Program-made: the position numbers and the translations under genes
Notes under the pieces: generated by a model
Seen by the model: the letters and a program-made list of their open reading frames with translations, nothing else
Told to the model about the DNA's origin: nothing
The model's database searches: none
Shown: positions 8,355-15,646 of the stretch, one piece after another
Numbering within the stretch: the stretch's first letter is position 1
Layout: each line of letters starts with the position of its first letter
Assembly (NCBI RefSeq): GCF_014205165.1
Contig: NZ_JACHMZ010000001.1
Location: 4,260,501-4,324,500 of the forward strand
From: Micromonospora carbonacea
GTDB lineage: Bacteria; Actinomycetota; Actinomycetes; Mycobacteriales; Micromonosporaceae
Length of the DNA stretch: 64,000 bases
Direction of reading: 5' to 3'

Positions 8355-9157
8355 GGGCTCTCCTCGGGAGGGTACGGCGGACGGGCACCGGTGCGGGCGA
8401 CGACGAACACGCGGCGGAACGGGAAGCACACCCGCCCCTGCCGGACCGGGTACGCCGCCGCGAGGCGGGCGGCGAGCTGGGCGCGGAAGTCGGCCCACCG
8501 GGCGTCGTCCAGGGCCGCCCGGACGGGGCGCAGGGCGGTGCCCTCCATCCAGGTCAGCACCGGGTGGTCGGCGTCGGCGGGAGCCGGCAGCAGGTGCACG
8601 TACGTAGTCTCCCAGGCGTCGACCGCGCAGCCGGCGCGGGTCAGCAGCGTGGCGTAGCCGACCGCGTCGTCGACCGGGTCGTCGCGCAGCGCCGGGGCGA
8701 GGGTGGCGGCCCACGGCCCGCCCTGGGCCACTGCGTGCAGCGCCCGATGCGAGGGCGCGCCGAAGTTGCCCGGCACGGCGAAGGCGAGCCAGGCCCCGGC
8801 GGGCAGTTCGGCGGACCACCGGGTCAGCAGCTCCCGGTGGCCGGGCACCCACTGGAGCAGCGCGTTGCTGACCACCACGTCGACGTCGGCGTCGGGACGC
8901 CAGTCGCGCACGTCGCCGACCGCGAAGTCGACCGGCGCGGCCAGGGCGGCGGCCCGCCCGATCATCTCCGCCGAGGCGTCGAGGCCGGCGACGCGGGCGT
9001 GCGGCCAGCGGGCCGCCAGGCCGGCGGTCAGCGTCCCGGGCCCGCAGCCGAGGTCCACCACGGCCCTCGGCCGCTCGGCCGGGACCCGCGCGAGCAGGTC
9101 GTGGAAGGGCCGCCCGCGCTCGTCGCGGTAGCGCAGGTACGTCGCCGGATCCCACAT
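8351..9157 (-). CDS. tam: Trans-aconitate 2-methyltransferase-like SAM methyltransferase
   Basis: 268 residues, close to the Tam family length. SAM-binding motif I is VVDLGCGPGTLT (about residues 34-45), motif II VAGLDAS, motif III FAVGDVRDW and motif IV VVVSNALLQWVPGH. The N-terminal MWDPATYLRYRDERGRPF is characteristic of Tam, which methylates trans-aconitate, a spontaneous and inhibitory product of the citric-acid cycle. The start ATG lies in a divergent 84-base promoter region shared with the aldo-keto reductase gene. The stop overlaps add by four bases. Why it should be coupled to a purine enzyme is not obvious. Confidence 0.85.
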   Translation of the reverse strand: MWDPATYLRYRDERGRPFHDLLARVPAERPRAVVDLGCGPGTLTAGLAARWPHARVAGLDASAEMIGRAAALAAPVDFAVGDVRDWRPDADVDVVVSNALLQWVPGHRELLTRWSAELPAGAWLAFAVPGNFGAPSHRALHAVAQGGPWAATLAPALRDDPVDDAVGYATLLTRAGCAVDAWETTYVHLLPAPADADHPVLTWMEGTALRPVRAALDDARWADFRAQLAARLAAAYPVRQGRVCFPFRRVFVVARTGARPPYPPEESP

Positions 9158-9228
9158 CGCGCCTCCAAACCGTACGTCCGTCTTGTTTTCAAGGTACGGC
9201 CCGCCGCACGGCCGGACAAGCCGATCAC

Positions 9229-9234
9229 TAGGCT
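9229..9234 (+). promoter_or_regulatory. -10 element TAGGCT of a probable leaderless transcript
   Basis: TAGGCT ends seven bases before the ATG at 9242 and no Shine-Dalgarno sequence precedes that ATG. The same hexamer at nearly the same distance precedes the phosphatase gene at 41869. Confidence 0.45.
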
Positions 9235-9241
9235 CGGGGGC

Positions 9242-10225
9242 ATGGAGCAGCGCACCTTCACCCGGCTCGGACTGCACGTCGGCGTGGTCGGGCTCGGCGC
9301 CTGGCAGCTCGGCGCGGACTGGGGCCGGGTCGACGAGGCCGACGCGACGGCCGTCCTGACCGCCGCCCTGGACTCCGGCGTCACGTTCGTCGACACCGCC
9401 GACGTCTACGGCGACGGGCGCAGCGAGCAGATCATCGGGCGGTTCCTGCGGTCCCACCCCGACGCGGGGCTGACCGTGGCGACGAAGATGGGCCGCCGGG
9501 TCGAGCAGCGGCCGGAGGCGTACACGGCGGAGAACTTCCGGGCCTGGACCGACCGGTCCCGGGCCAACCTCGGCGTGGACACCCTCGACCTGGTCCAGCT
9601 GCACTGCCCGCCCACCGCCGTGTTCGCCGACGACCGGGTCTTCGACGCCCTCGACGCCCTCGTCGCCGACGGGCGGATCGCCGCGTACGGGGTCAGCGTG
9701 GAGACCTGCGACCAGGCGCTCACCGCGATCGCCCGGCCCGGCGTGGCGAGCGTCCAGATCATCCTGAACGCGCTGCGCCTCAAGCCGCTCGACCGGGTGC
9801 TGCCGGCCGCATCGGCCGCCGGGGTCGGCATCATCGCGCGGGTGCCGCTGGCCAGCGGCCTGCTCTCCGGCCGGTACGACGAGCACACCACCTTCGCCGC
9901 CGACGACCACCGCACCTACAACCGGCACGGCGAGTCGTTCGACGTCGGGGAGACCTTCTCCGGGGTGGACTACGGCACCGGGCTGGCCGCCGTGCGCCGG
10001 CTCGCCCCGCTGGTCGGCACGGGCCGCACCATGGCCCAGTTCGCGCTGCGCTGGGTGCTCGACCAGCCCGGCGTCACGGTGGTCATCCCCGGCGCCCGCG
10101 ACGCCGAGCAGGCCCGGCGCAACGCCGCCACGGCCGACCTCGCGCCGCTCACGCCCGACGAACTGGCCGCCGTCCGGGACACCTACGACGAGCTGATCCG
10201 GCCGCAGGTGCACGACCGGTGGTGA
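9242..10225 (+). CDS. Aldo/keto reductase
   Basis: NADPH-dependent oxidoreductase of the AKR superfamily, 327 residues. The catalytic tetrad is visible: Asp and Tyr in FVDTADVYGDG, Lys in VATKMG and His in LVQLHCPP. Cofactor-binding motifs near the C terminus are VPLASGLLSGRY and VVIPGARDAEQARRNAA. No signal peptide, so cytoplasmic. The carbonyl substrate cannot be predicted. It is transcribed alone; the next plus-strand gene starts 91 bases downstream. Confidence 0.9.
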   Translation: MEQRTFTRLGLHVGVVGLGAWQLGADWGRVDEADATAVLTAALDSGVTFVDTADVYGDGRSEQIIGRFLRSHPDAGLTVATKMGRRVEQRPEAYTAENFRAWTDRSRANLGVDTLDLVQLHCPPTAVFADDRVFDALDALVADGRIAAYGVSVETCDQALTAIARPGVASVQIILNALRLKPLDRVLPAASAAGVGIIARVPLASGLLSGRYDEHTTFAADDHRTYNRHGESFDVGETFSGVDYGTGLAAVRRLAPLVGTGRTMAQFALRWVLDQPGVTVVIPGARDAEQARRNAATADLAPLTPDELAAVRDTYDELIRPQVHDRW

Positions 10226-10316
10226 CCCGCCCGGCGGCGGTGCTCGCGCGCCGCGGCCACGACGCGCATGCTGGACCGGGCCGGCGCGCCCGGCCGGCGA
10301 GCGGAGGGGGAACGCG

Positions 10317-10514
10317 ATGAAGGGGTGGCTCCGGCTCACCCTCGGCCTGCTCGCGGTGGTCGTCGGCGCCGTCTGGACGGTGCAGGGCCTCGGCTACGTC
10401 GGCGGGAGCATGATGACCGACCAGCGGATCTGGGCGCTGCTCGGCCCGGTGCTGGTCCTCATCGGACTCGCAACCCTCTGGTACGGCCTGCGCGCCCGAC
10501 GCCGCCGCCCGTGA
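10317..10514 (+). CDS. Small two-helix membrane protein of unknown function
   Basis: 65 residues with two hydrophobic helices (about 6-26, LTLGLLAVVVGAVWTVQGLGY, and 39-58, WALLGPVLVLIGLATLWYGL), a short loop between them and a basic RARRRRP tail. Preceded by GGAGGGGG at usable spacing. Small proteins of this form are common in actinomycetes and have no assigned role. A hairpin terminator follows. Confidence 0.7.
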   Translation: MKGWLRLTLGLLAVVVGAVWTVQGLGYVGGSMMTDQRIWALLGPVLVLIGLATLWYGLRARRRRP

Positions 10515-10543
10515 CCCCGGGCGCGACGGGCCGGGCACGTGAA

Positions 10544-10575
10544 AAGCCCCGCATCCCGAACGGGACACGGGGCTT
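10544..10575. terminator. Bidirectional hairpin terminator
   Basis: AAGCCCCG (10544-10551) pairs with CGGGGCTT (10568-10575), with an inner TCCCG-AA-CGGGA stem in the loop. It has A and T runs on its flanks, so it can act for both the small membrane gene and the cold-shock gene. Confidence 0.75.
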
Positions 10576-10627
10576 GACTTGATCCGGGTCGGATCATCCC
10601 CTCGGCCGGCGGGCCGGCCGCGGCTGC

Positions 10628-10831
10628 TCAGATCGGGCGGACCTGCTCAGCCTGCGGGCCCTTCTGACCCTGGGCGATCTCGAACTCCACCCGCTGGTTC
10701 TCCTCCAGCGTGCGGTAGCCGCTGGTCTGGATGGCCGAGAAGTGGACGAACACGTCAGCACCCCCGCCGTCGACGGTGATGAAGCCGAAGCCCTTGTCTG
10801 CGTTGAACCACTTCACGGTTCCCTGCGCCAT
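10628..10831 (-). CDS. Cold-shock domain RNA/DNA-binding protein
   Basis: 67-residue single OB-fold protein of the CspA family. RNP1 is KGFGFITV and RNP2 is DVFVHFS, after the standard [10 protein letters not shown] start. Such proteins bind single-stranded nucleic acid and act as RNA chaperones, not only in the cold. The ATG is preceded by a strong AAGGAG at ideal spacing. A TAGGCT -10 candidate lies about 160 bases upstream, so the message would have a long leader. Confidence 0.96.
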   Translation of the reverse strand: MAQGTVKWFNADKGFGFITVDGGGADVFVHFSAIQTSGYRTLEENQRVEFEIAQGQKGPQAEQVRPI

Positions 10832-10999
10832 GTGTATCTCCTTCTAAAACTGGCGGCCGAGCACGCCGTGCGGCCGATTGGCCGTTTTCGAGCAGCGGCG
10901 CCTGAGGCGGCCCCCTGTGCAAGGAGACTTCTCTCAACCCACGCCATCTCGCAACAGCGTGGAACAGCAAACCACGTAGCGAAAACTCTGCACAGCCTA
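10832..10999 (-). promoter_or_regulatory. Long 5' leader and -10 element of the cold-shock gene
   Basis: On the minus strand TAGGCT (10999-10994) follows a T- and A-rich stretch and could be a -10 element. The leader of about 155 bases contains CGGCC-AATC-GGCCG-type and CACGC...GCGTG pairings just before the ribosome-binding site. Long structured leaders are typical of cold-shock messages. The promoter call is tentative. Confidence 0.4.
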
Positions 11000-11077
11000 C
11001 CCGACGAAATTCTTCGACATGTGACCTGAAGGACGCCCGAATTCCGACCTCCCGGGCCCTTCCCGCACGCACGAAGA

Positions 11078-11105
11078 CCCCCTTCCCGGTCACCCGGAAA
11101 GGGGG
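11078..11105 (-). terminator. Hairpin terminator of the DUF4235 trio
   Basis: CCCCCTTCCCGG and CCGGAAAGGGGG form a 12-bp stem with one mismatch and a four-base loop, 20 bases after the last gene of the trio. Confidence 0.65.
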
Positions 11106-11125
11106 CCCACGCCTGTCCTGGCTGG

Positions 11126-11398
11126 TCAGTCGGGCCAGCGGCCGGTCAGCCGGCGTACGCCCACCGCGCCGCCGCGGTCGACGGCCGCGCGGACCACGGA
11201 GAAGATCGCGCCCTGGAGGGCGGCGGCGGCGAGGATCTCGCCCCAGGCGCGGTCCTCGTCGGTCGCGCTCGGGGCCTCGCCGTCGCCGGCCGTCATCTTC
11301 CAGACCTGCCGGAAGATCACGCCCGCGACCGCGCCGGCCGCCAGCCCCATCAGCACCCCGACTGGCTTGTAAGCCGCCCTGCCGATGCCCTTGCTCAC
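11126..11398 (-). CDS. DUF4235 small membrane protein
   Basis: 90 residues. KGIGRAAYKPVGVLMGLAAGAVAGVIFRQVWKM is the family signature: a short amphipathic start and a glycine-rich helix. A second half (GEILAAAALQGAIFSVVRAAVDRGGAVGVRRLTG) can form another helix. The GTG at 11398 overlaps the DUF3618 stop by GTGA, so the three genes are translated together. DUF4235 proteins have no known function but often follow DUF3618 and holin-X proteins in actinobacteria. Confidence 0.85.
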   Translation of the reverse strand: MSKGIGRAAYKPVGVLMGLAAGAVAGVIFRQVWKMTAGDGEAPSATDEDRAWGEILAAAALQGAIFSVVRAAVDRGGAVGVRRLTGRWPD

Positions 11399-11748
11399 CT
11401 GCGCCTCCCCCGGACGATCAACAGCACGATCATGGTAGCCACCGCGCCGGCGGCGACCGCCGCCCACGGCACCGGGCTGCGGCCCAGCTCCGCGCCGGCG
11501 GCGGCCCGCTCCCGGGCGGCCTCGGCCCCCTGGGCGGCCTGCCCGCGCACCCGGGCCACGGTCTGCGCGGCCTGCTCCCGCACCCGCCCCTTCGCCTGCT
11601 CGGCGGAGGAGCGCAGCCGGGCCTTGACGTCGGCCTTCGCGGCCAGCGCCTCCATCGTCTCGCCGAGCTCCACCCGGGTGCGCCGGATCTCCTCGCGCAG
11701 GGCCTCCGTGTCGCCGGTGCCGTTGCGGCCGTTCGCGCTACCCGTCAT
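11395..11748 (-). CDS. DUF3618 membrane-anchored coiled protein
   Basis: 117 residues. The DUF3618 part is about 12-60 (LREEIRRTRVELGETMEALAAKADVKAR), followed by a long charged Ala/Arg/Gln-rich helix likely to form a coiled coil. One C-terminal membrane helix (AAVAAGAVATMIVLLIV) ends in RGRRR. It would sit on the cytoplasmic side of the membrane as an anchored rod. ATGA overlap with the upstream gene and GTGA with the downstream one. Function unknown. Confidence 0.85.
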   Translation of the reverse strand: MTGSANGRNGTGDTEALREEIRRTRVELGETMEALAAKADVKARLRSSAEQAKGRVREQAAQTVARVRGQAAQGAEAARERAAAGAELGRSPVPWAAVAAGAVATMIVLLIVRGRRR

Positions 11749-12179
11749 GCCCGTCCCCTGTCCTTCACCGCGGCGGTGACGGTGTCCACGTCCGCCCGGA
11801 CGCTGCGCACCGCCGCCGCCGGAACCGGCGGGACCGCCTGGCCGACCTGCTTCCTGCCGACCAGGGCGAGGACCCCGGCCAGCAGGAAGAGCGCCACCGC
11901 GACGATCAACGCGGCCGCCCAGGCCGGCACGACCAGCGCCAGCAGCAGGATCGCGGCGGCGACCAGCGCGCCCAGGCCGTAGAGCGCCAGCGCGCCGCCG
12001 CCGCCGAAGAGGCCGATCCCGATGCCGGCGTGCTTGCCCTTCTGGGTCAGCTCCGCCCGGGCCAGGGCCAGCTCGTCACGGACGAGCCGGGAGACCTGCT
12101 CCGTGGCCCGCTGCACGAGCTCGGCGGTGGACGGCTCGCTCCCGGTCCGCGACGTGCGGTGATTCGCGACGTCAGCCAT
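11745..12179 (-). CDS. Holin-X/DUF1469 family membrane protein
   Basis: 144 residues, PF07332-like. An N-terminal amphipathic region (STAELVQRATEQVSRLVRDELALARAEL) precedes two membrane helices (about 53-77 and 82-106, separated by VPAW). Despite the family name there is no lysis gene or phage gene nearby; these proteins are regular chromosomal partners of DUF3618/DUF4235. First gene of the trio, with a strong AAGGAGG before its ATG. Possible roles in envelope organisation or stress are inference only. Confidence 0.85.
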   Translation of the reverse strand: MADVANHRTSRTGSEPSTAELVQRATEQVSRLVRDELALARAELTQKGKHAGIGIGLFGGGGALALYGLGALVAAAILLLALVVPAWAAALIVAVALFLLAGVLALVGRKQVGQAVPPVPAAAVRSVRADVDTVTAAVKDRGRA

Positions 12180-12204
12180 GCTGTCCTCCTTTCGTCATCA
12201 CCGC

Positions 12205-12235
12205 GCTGTATGCCCGGAGTCGCCGCCCGTCAATC
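12205..12235 (-). promoter_or_regulatory. Promoter of the holin-X/DUF3618/DUF4235 operon
   Basis: On the minus strand TTGACG, a 17-base spacer and TACAGC fit a housekeeping promoter. The overlapping GATT-N16-GGGCAT is one base from the SigB-like form found elsewhere in the window. The initiation point would be about 20 bases before the start codon. Confidence 0.45.
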
Positions 12236-12374
12236 CTGCGCGGGCACGGTCGGTCGCACCGACCGCGCCGCGCAGCAGTCCCCGGGAGACGGCCGTTCAA
12301 ACCCACCCGGCCTCGCGACGGGCCTCCGGCGGTTCAACGCGCCGCCACCGGCGCAGGACGCGCCGCGCCGGCCG

Positions 12375-13718
12375 TCAGCGCCCGGCGGCGGCGTGGTTCC
12401 CGGACGGGGCGGGGACGTCGCCGGACCGGGCCGGGGCGTCCTTCGGCGTCGCCCCGGCGGCCCGGGGCGGGGCCGGGCCGTCGGCGGCCGGCGGCCGGGC
12501 GTCGGCGGCCGGCGGGGCCGGGGCGTCCGGGCGGGCGGCGGGCTCGTCCGGGCCCACGAACGCCTCGCTGCGGGCCGCGCCGTCGTCGCTGCCGCCGAAG
12601 ACCCGGGCGTCGTCGGGCACGTCCGTCTCGGCGCTGCGGCGCGCCGGGCGGCGGGGCTGCACGGCCTGCCAGGGCAGCGCGCCGGCCGCGTCGCCGACCT
12701 CGGCGCGCATCCGGGGCAGCGCGGTCGGGCGGTGGTCCCGCACCCAGCCGACCAGGTGCTCCCGCACCAGGCAGCGCAGGTCCCACAGGCTGCCGGCGTT
12801 CGCCGCGCTGACCAGCGCCCGCACCTTGATCAGGCCGCCCGTGGCGTCGGTGACCTGCAGGACGCAGACCCGGCCGTCCCACAGCTCGCTGCCCTCCACC
12901 AGCCGGCGCAGCTCCTCCCGCATCGCCTGCACGTTGATCGACCAGTCGACGTCGAACTCGGCGGTGCCCAGCACCGCCGCCTCCGTGCGGGTCCAGTTCT
13001 GGAACGGCTTGCTGGTGAAGTACGAGGTGGGCAGGATCAGCCGGCGGTCGTCCCAGATCTGCACGACGACGTAGCTGAGGGTCAGCTCCTCGATGCGTCC
13101 CCACTCCCCCTCGACGACCACCACGTCGTCGAGGCGCACCGCGTCGCTGAAGGCGAGCTGGAGGCCGGCGAAGACGTTGCCGAGCAGGCTCTGCGCGGCC
13201 AGCGCGGCCACCACACCGACCACACCGGCGGAGGTCAGCACGCCGGCGCCGACCCCGCGGACGCTCGGGAAGGTCATCAGCATCACGCCGACGGTGAGGA
13301 TCACGATCACCGCGATGGTCAGCCGGCGCAGCATCACCACCTGGGTACGCACCCGGCGGGCGTGCCGGTTGTCCGGCACGTCCACCCGGAACCGGGCCAG
13401 GGCGACGTCCTCGACCACCACCAGCAGCGAGGCGACCAGCCAGGCCAGGGTGGCGATGATGCCGAGCACCAGCGCGTGCAGCACCACCTGCCGCCACGGG
13501 GTGCCGACGGCGTAGCCGGTGGAGAACCGGACGGCGAACTGCACGGCGAGCACGGTCGCGGCGACCTGGAACGGGCGGTGCGCGTGGTCGGTCAGCTCGG
13601 TCATCAGCAACGAACGCCGGCCGAGCCGGCGGGTCGTCCGGTGCACCACCTCGGCCAGGAAAAGGGCGATCGCCGCCGCGGCGAGCGCGGCGACGATCGT
13701 CATGAGGTAGCTCTGCAC
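12375..13718 (-). CDS. MscS-family mechanosensitive channel
   Basis: 447 residues. Hydrophobic helices near the N terminus (MTIVAALAAAAIALFLAEVV; ATVLAVQFAV; VVLHALVLGIIATLAWLVASLLVVV; LTIAVIVILTVGVMLMTF) lead to the pore helix region GVVGVVAALAAQSLLGNVFAGLQLAFSDAVRLDDVVVV, the MscS signature. A soluble beta/alpha domain follows (GRIEELTLSYVVVQIWD, ILPTSYFTSKPFQNW). The last 90 residues are low-complexity Pro/Ala/Asp, not part of the fold. It opens under membrane tension during osmotic downshock. GTG 13718 has GGGGGAGAG upstream; ATG 13703 is an alternative. Confidence 0.9.
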   Translation of the reverse strand: MQSYLMTIVAALAAAAIALFLAEVVHRTTRRLGRRSLLMTELTDHAHRPFQVAATVLAVQFAVRFSTGYAVGTPWRQVVLHALVLGIIATLAWLVASLLVVVEDVALARFRVDVPDNRHARRVRTQVVMLRRLTIAVIVILTVGVMLMTFPSVRGVGAGVLTSAGVVGVVAALAAQSLLGNVFAGLQLAFSDAVRLDDVVVVEGEWGRIEELTLSYVVVQIWDDRRLILPTSYFTSKPFQNWTRTEAAVLGTAEFDVDWSINVQAMREELRRLVEGSELWDGRVCVLQVTDATGGLIKVRALVSAANAGSLWDLRCLVREHLVGWVRDHRPTALPRMRAEVGDAAGALPWQAVQPRRPARRSAETDVPDDARVFGGSDDGAARSEAFVGPDEPAARPDAPAPPAADARPPAADGPAPPRAAGATPKDAPARSGDVPAPSGNHAAAGR

Positions 13719-13827
13719 GGGTGTCTCTCCCCCTTCAGCGGGTCCCTCGATCCGGGCAAAGGCCCAATGGTGCCCGCTGTCCGCCGTGTCGGCCAAGCCG
13801 GGCCGGAACCGGCCGGGCCAGTCCGGA

Positions 13828-14652
13828 TCACACCTTGCGGTACCGCGACTGGAGGAAGCAGTACACGCCGAAGCAGGCGATGCCGAGGGCGACCAGGGCG
13901 AGCAGGAACGGGCCGTACGACTGGTCGCGCAGGGTGCGCAGCGCGGCGTCGAGGCCGCGGGCCTTCTCCGGGTCGTAGTTGACCGCGGCGACGACCACCA
14001 GCAGGCCGGCGATGCCGTACGCGACGCCCTTGGCGACGTAGCCGGCCATGCCGAGGCGGAGGGCCAGGGTGCGGGTGTGCGCGTCCATCTCGCCGGTCTT
14101 GAGGTGCTCGCGGAACTTCTTCTTCCAGCCGTAGATCACCAGGCCGACGCCGACCGCGGCGAGCACCAGCCCGGCCAGGCCGACCAGCAACCGGCCGCCG
14201 CCGGACTCCATCAGCTTGCCGGTGAGGGCCTCCTGCTGGTCCGCGCCGCTCGACCCGGCGTTGGAGAAGACCTTCCAGGCGGTCCAGGCGAAGTAGAGGT
14301 AGACGAGGGTACGGGCGGCGGAGGCGATCCGCTCGAAGAGGCGCTCCCGGCCCTGCTCGGTGCGGTGCCCGACGGCGGCCTCCAGCGCCTGCCAGATCGC
14401 CATGGCGAGCATGCCGACGGCGATCGCGACGCAGAGGAACTTGCCCATGGGCTGCTCGGCCAGGGTGCTGAGCGCACCGGTCTGGTCGCCGTCCTTGCCG
14501 CCCGAGTCGCCGAAGGCGATCTGCAGGGCGAGCCAGGCGAACAGCAGGTGCACCACGCCGTAGCCGATGAAACCGGCCCGGGCGAGTAGTTCGAGCCACC
14601 GGCTGTTCGCGGCCTGCGAGGCGGTGGCTTCGGCGTTTCGGGTGAGTGACAT
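13828..14652 (-). CDS. DUF1206 integral membrane protein
   Basis: 274 residues with three tandem DUF1206 units, each a pair of helices beginning with an aromatic/Gly-rich G.GYG.V motif (ARAGFIGYGVVHLLFAWLAL; ASAARTLVYLYFAWTAW; RLGMAGYVAKGVAYGIAGLLVV). Six membrane helices in all and a basic C terminus (QSRYRKV). Function unknown; the family is frequent in actinobacteria. It is preceded by an inverted repeat that could be an operator. Confidence 0.85.
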   Translation of the reverse strand: MSLTRNAEATASQAANSRWLELLARAGFIGYGVVHLLFAWLALQIAFGDSGGKDGDQTGALSTLAEQPMGKFLCVAIAVGMLAMAIWQALEAAVGHRTEQGRERLFERIASAARTLVYLYFAWTAWKVFSNAGSSGADQQEALTGKLMESGGGRLLVGLAGLVLAAVGVGLVIYGWKKKFREHLKTGEMDAHTRTLALRLGMAGYVAKGVAYGIAGLLVVVAAVNYDPEKARGLDAALRTLRDQSYGPFLLALVALGIACFGVYCFLQSRYRKV

Positions 14653-14661
14653 GGCGCCTCA

Positions 14662-14679
14662 ATCTCCGATTGCGGAGAT
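14662..14679. promoter_or_regulatory. Inverted repeat upstream of the DUF1206 gene
   Basis: ATCTCCG-ATTG-CGGAGAT, seven-base perfect arms, lies ten bases before the ATG. It overlaps where a ribosome-binding site would be, so it could be an operator or an RNA hairpin that limits translation. Confidence 0.4.
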
Positions 14680-14716
14680 CCCCAAACGTCGGCCACCGCC
14701 CGGGCGGCCCTCCCGG

Positions 14717-15082
14717 TCAGCCGTTGGGGTTGCGGGAGACGCGGATCTTGACCTGCTCGTCGGTGACGCTGTCCAGGGTGACCGCGAAGCCGCCGACCTC
14801 GGTGGCCTGCTGCCCCACGGTCAGCGAGAGCTGCTCGCCGGCCACCTCGACGGTCACCTGGTCGCCCTGGGCGCCGACCAGCTTGGCCTCGACGCCGAGG
14901 ATGGTGGCGCTGGCCTCGACGCCCCGGTCGAAGGTCACCGTGCAGGCGTCCAGGCCGCAGTCGGTGGAGGCGCCCTCGGAGCTGCACCCGGCGAGCAGGG
15001 CGACGCCGAGTGCCAGGCCGGCCAGCAGGCCGGCGGCCCGGCGGGTGGGGGTGGACGGGAAGGTGCCGCGTCGGTTCGTCAC
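14717..15082 (-). CDS. Small secreted lipoprotein
   Basis: 121 residues. A basic N terminus (VTNRRGTFPSTPTRRAA), a hydrophobic segment and the lipobox LLAGC-SS direct lipid attachment at the cysteine (about residue 33). The mature part has two more cysteines (DCGLDAC) and alternating beta-like stretches (SATILGVEAKLVGAQ, VTVEVAGEQLSLTVG, KIRVSRNPNG). No known domain recognised. The GTG at 15082 is the only start that keeps the signal peptide. The dispersed repeat copy C lies in its promoter region. Confidence 0.8.
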   Translation of the reverse strand: MTNRRGTFPSTPTRRAAGLLAGLALGVALLAGCSSEGASTDCGLDACTVTFDRGVEASATILGVEAKLVGAQGDQVTVEVAGEQLSLTVGQQATEVGGFAVTLDSVTDEQVKIRVSRNPNG

Positions 15083-15121
15083 GCGATCAAGGGTACGAGA
15101 CCCCCGCGACCCGCCCGGTGG

Positions 15122-15175
15122 GCGAAGGAGGGGCCCCTTGTTAACGCCTCCGGTAGAGCGGGGCACCCTTCTCAC
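15122..15175 (+). repeat. Dispersed GGGCCCCTT repeat, copy C
   Basis: Matches copies at 503 (reversed), 2621 and 49365: GGGGCCCCTTGTTAACGCC, then CCGGTAGAGCGGGGCACCCTTCTCAC. It lies between divergent genes. Confidence 0.75.
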
Positions 15176-15280
15176 ACCCCCAACGGGGCGGCGGCGGGGG
15201 CGGGGCAAGACGGCGGGCGGGGCGGGGGCGACTGGCGGCGAATCGGGCCGGGCGGCGGGGGGCCGGGGCAGAATGGCCGG

Positions 15281-15568
15281 GTGAGCTTCCTGGTCGAGGA
15301 CAATCCCGCCCGCCACCGCTTCGAGATCCTGGTTGACGACGCGCTGGCCGGGTTCACCGCGTACCTGCCCCGGGGCGAGGTGCTGATCTTCACCCACACC
15401 GAGGTCGACGCGAAGTTCCAGAACATGGGCGTCGGGGCGGCGCTGATGCGGGCCACCCTGGACCAGGTCCGCGAGCGCGGCGGCCGGGTGGTGCCGAGGT
15501 GCCCGTTCATGGCGGCCTTCATCGAGCGCCACCCCGAGTACGCGGACCTGGTCACCGCCGCCCCCTGA
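15281..15568 (+). CDS. Small GNAT-like acetyltransferase (YidJ/DUF type)
   Basis: 95 residues, the compact GNAT fold of the GCN5-related N-acetyltransferase-like family (COG2388). Beta strands RFEILVDDALAGFTAYL and EVLIFTHTEVDAKFQNMGVG lead to the acyl-CoA loop (Q-N-x-G-V-G), then a helix and CPFMAAFIERHPEYADL. Such minimal proteins bind CoA in plants and bacteria, but the acceptor is unknown. The start is GTG at 15281. It ends 79 bases before the convergent GH3 gene. Confidence 0.88.
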   Translation: MSFLVEDNPARHRFEILVDDALAGFTAYLPRGEVLIFTHTEVDAKFQNMGVGAALMRATLDQVRERGGRVVPRCPFMAAFIERHPEYADLVTAAP

Positions 15569-15646
15569 GGGCCGCGACGGCACCTGATCCGGCCGGGCCC
15601 AGCCGACCGTGGACCGAGCCGACCGTGGACCCAGCAGCCCAGGAAC

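Noticed and set aside
11745..12179. Prophage lysis gene
   Set aside because: The holin-X name is historical. No endolysin, integrase, capsid or tail gene is nearby, and the neighbours are DUF3618/DUF4235.
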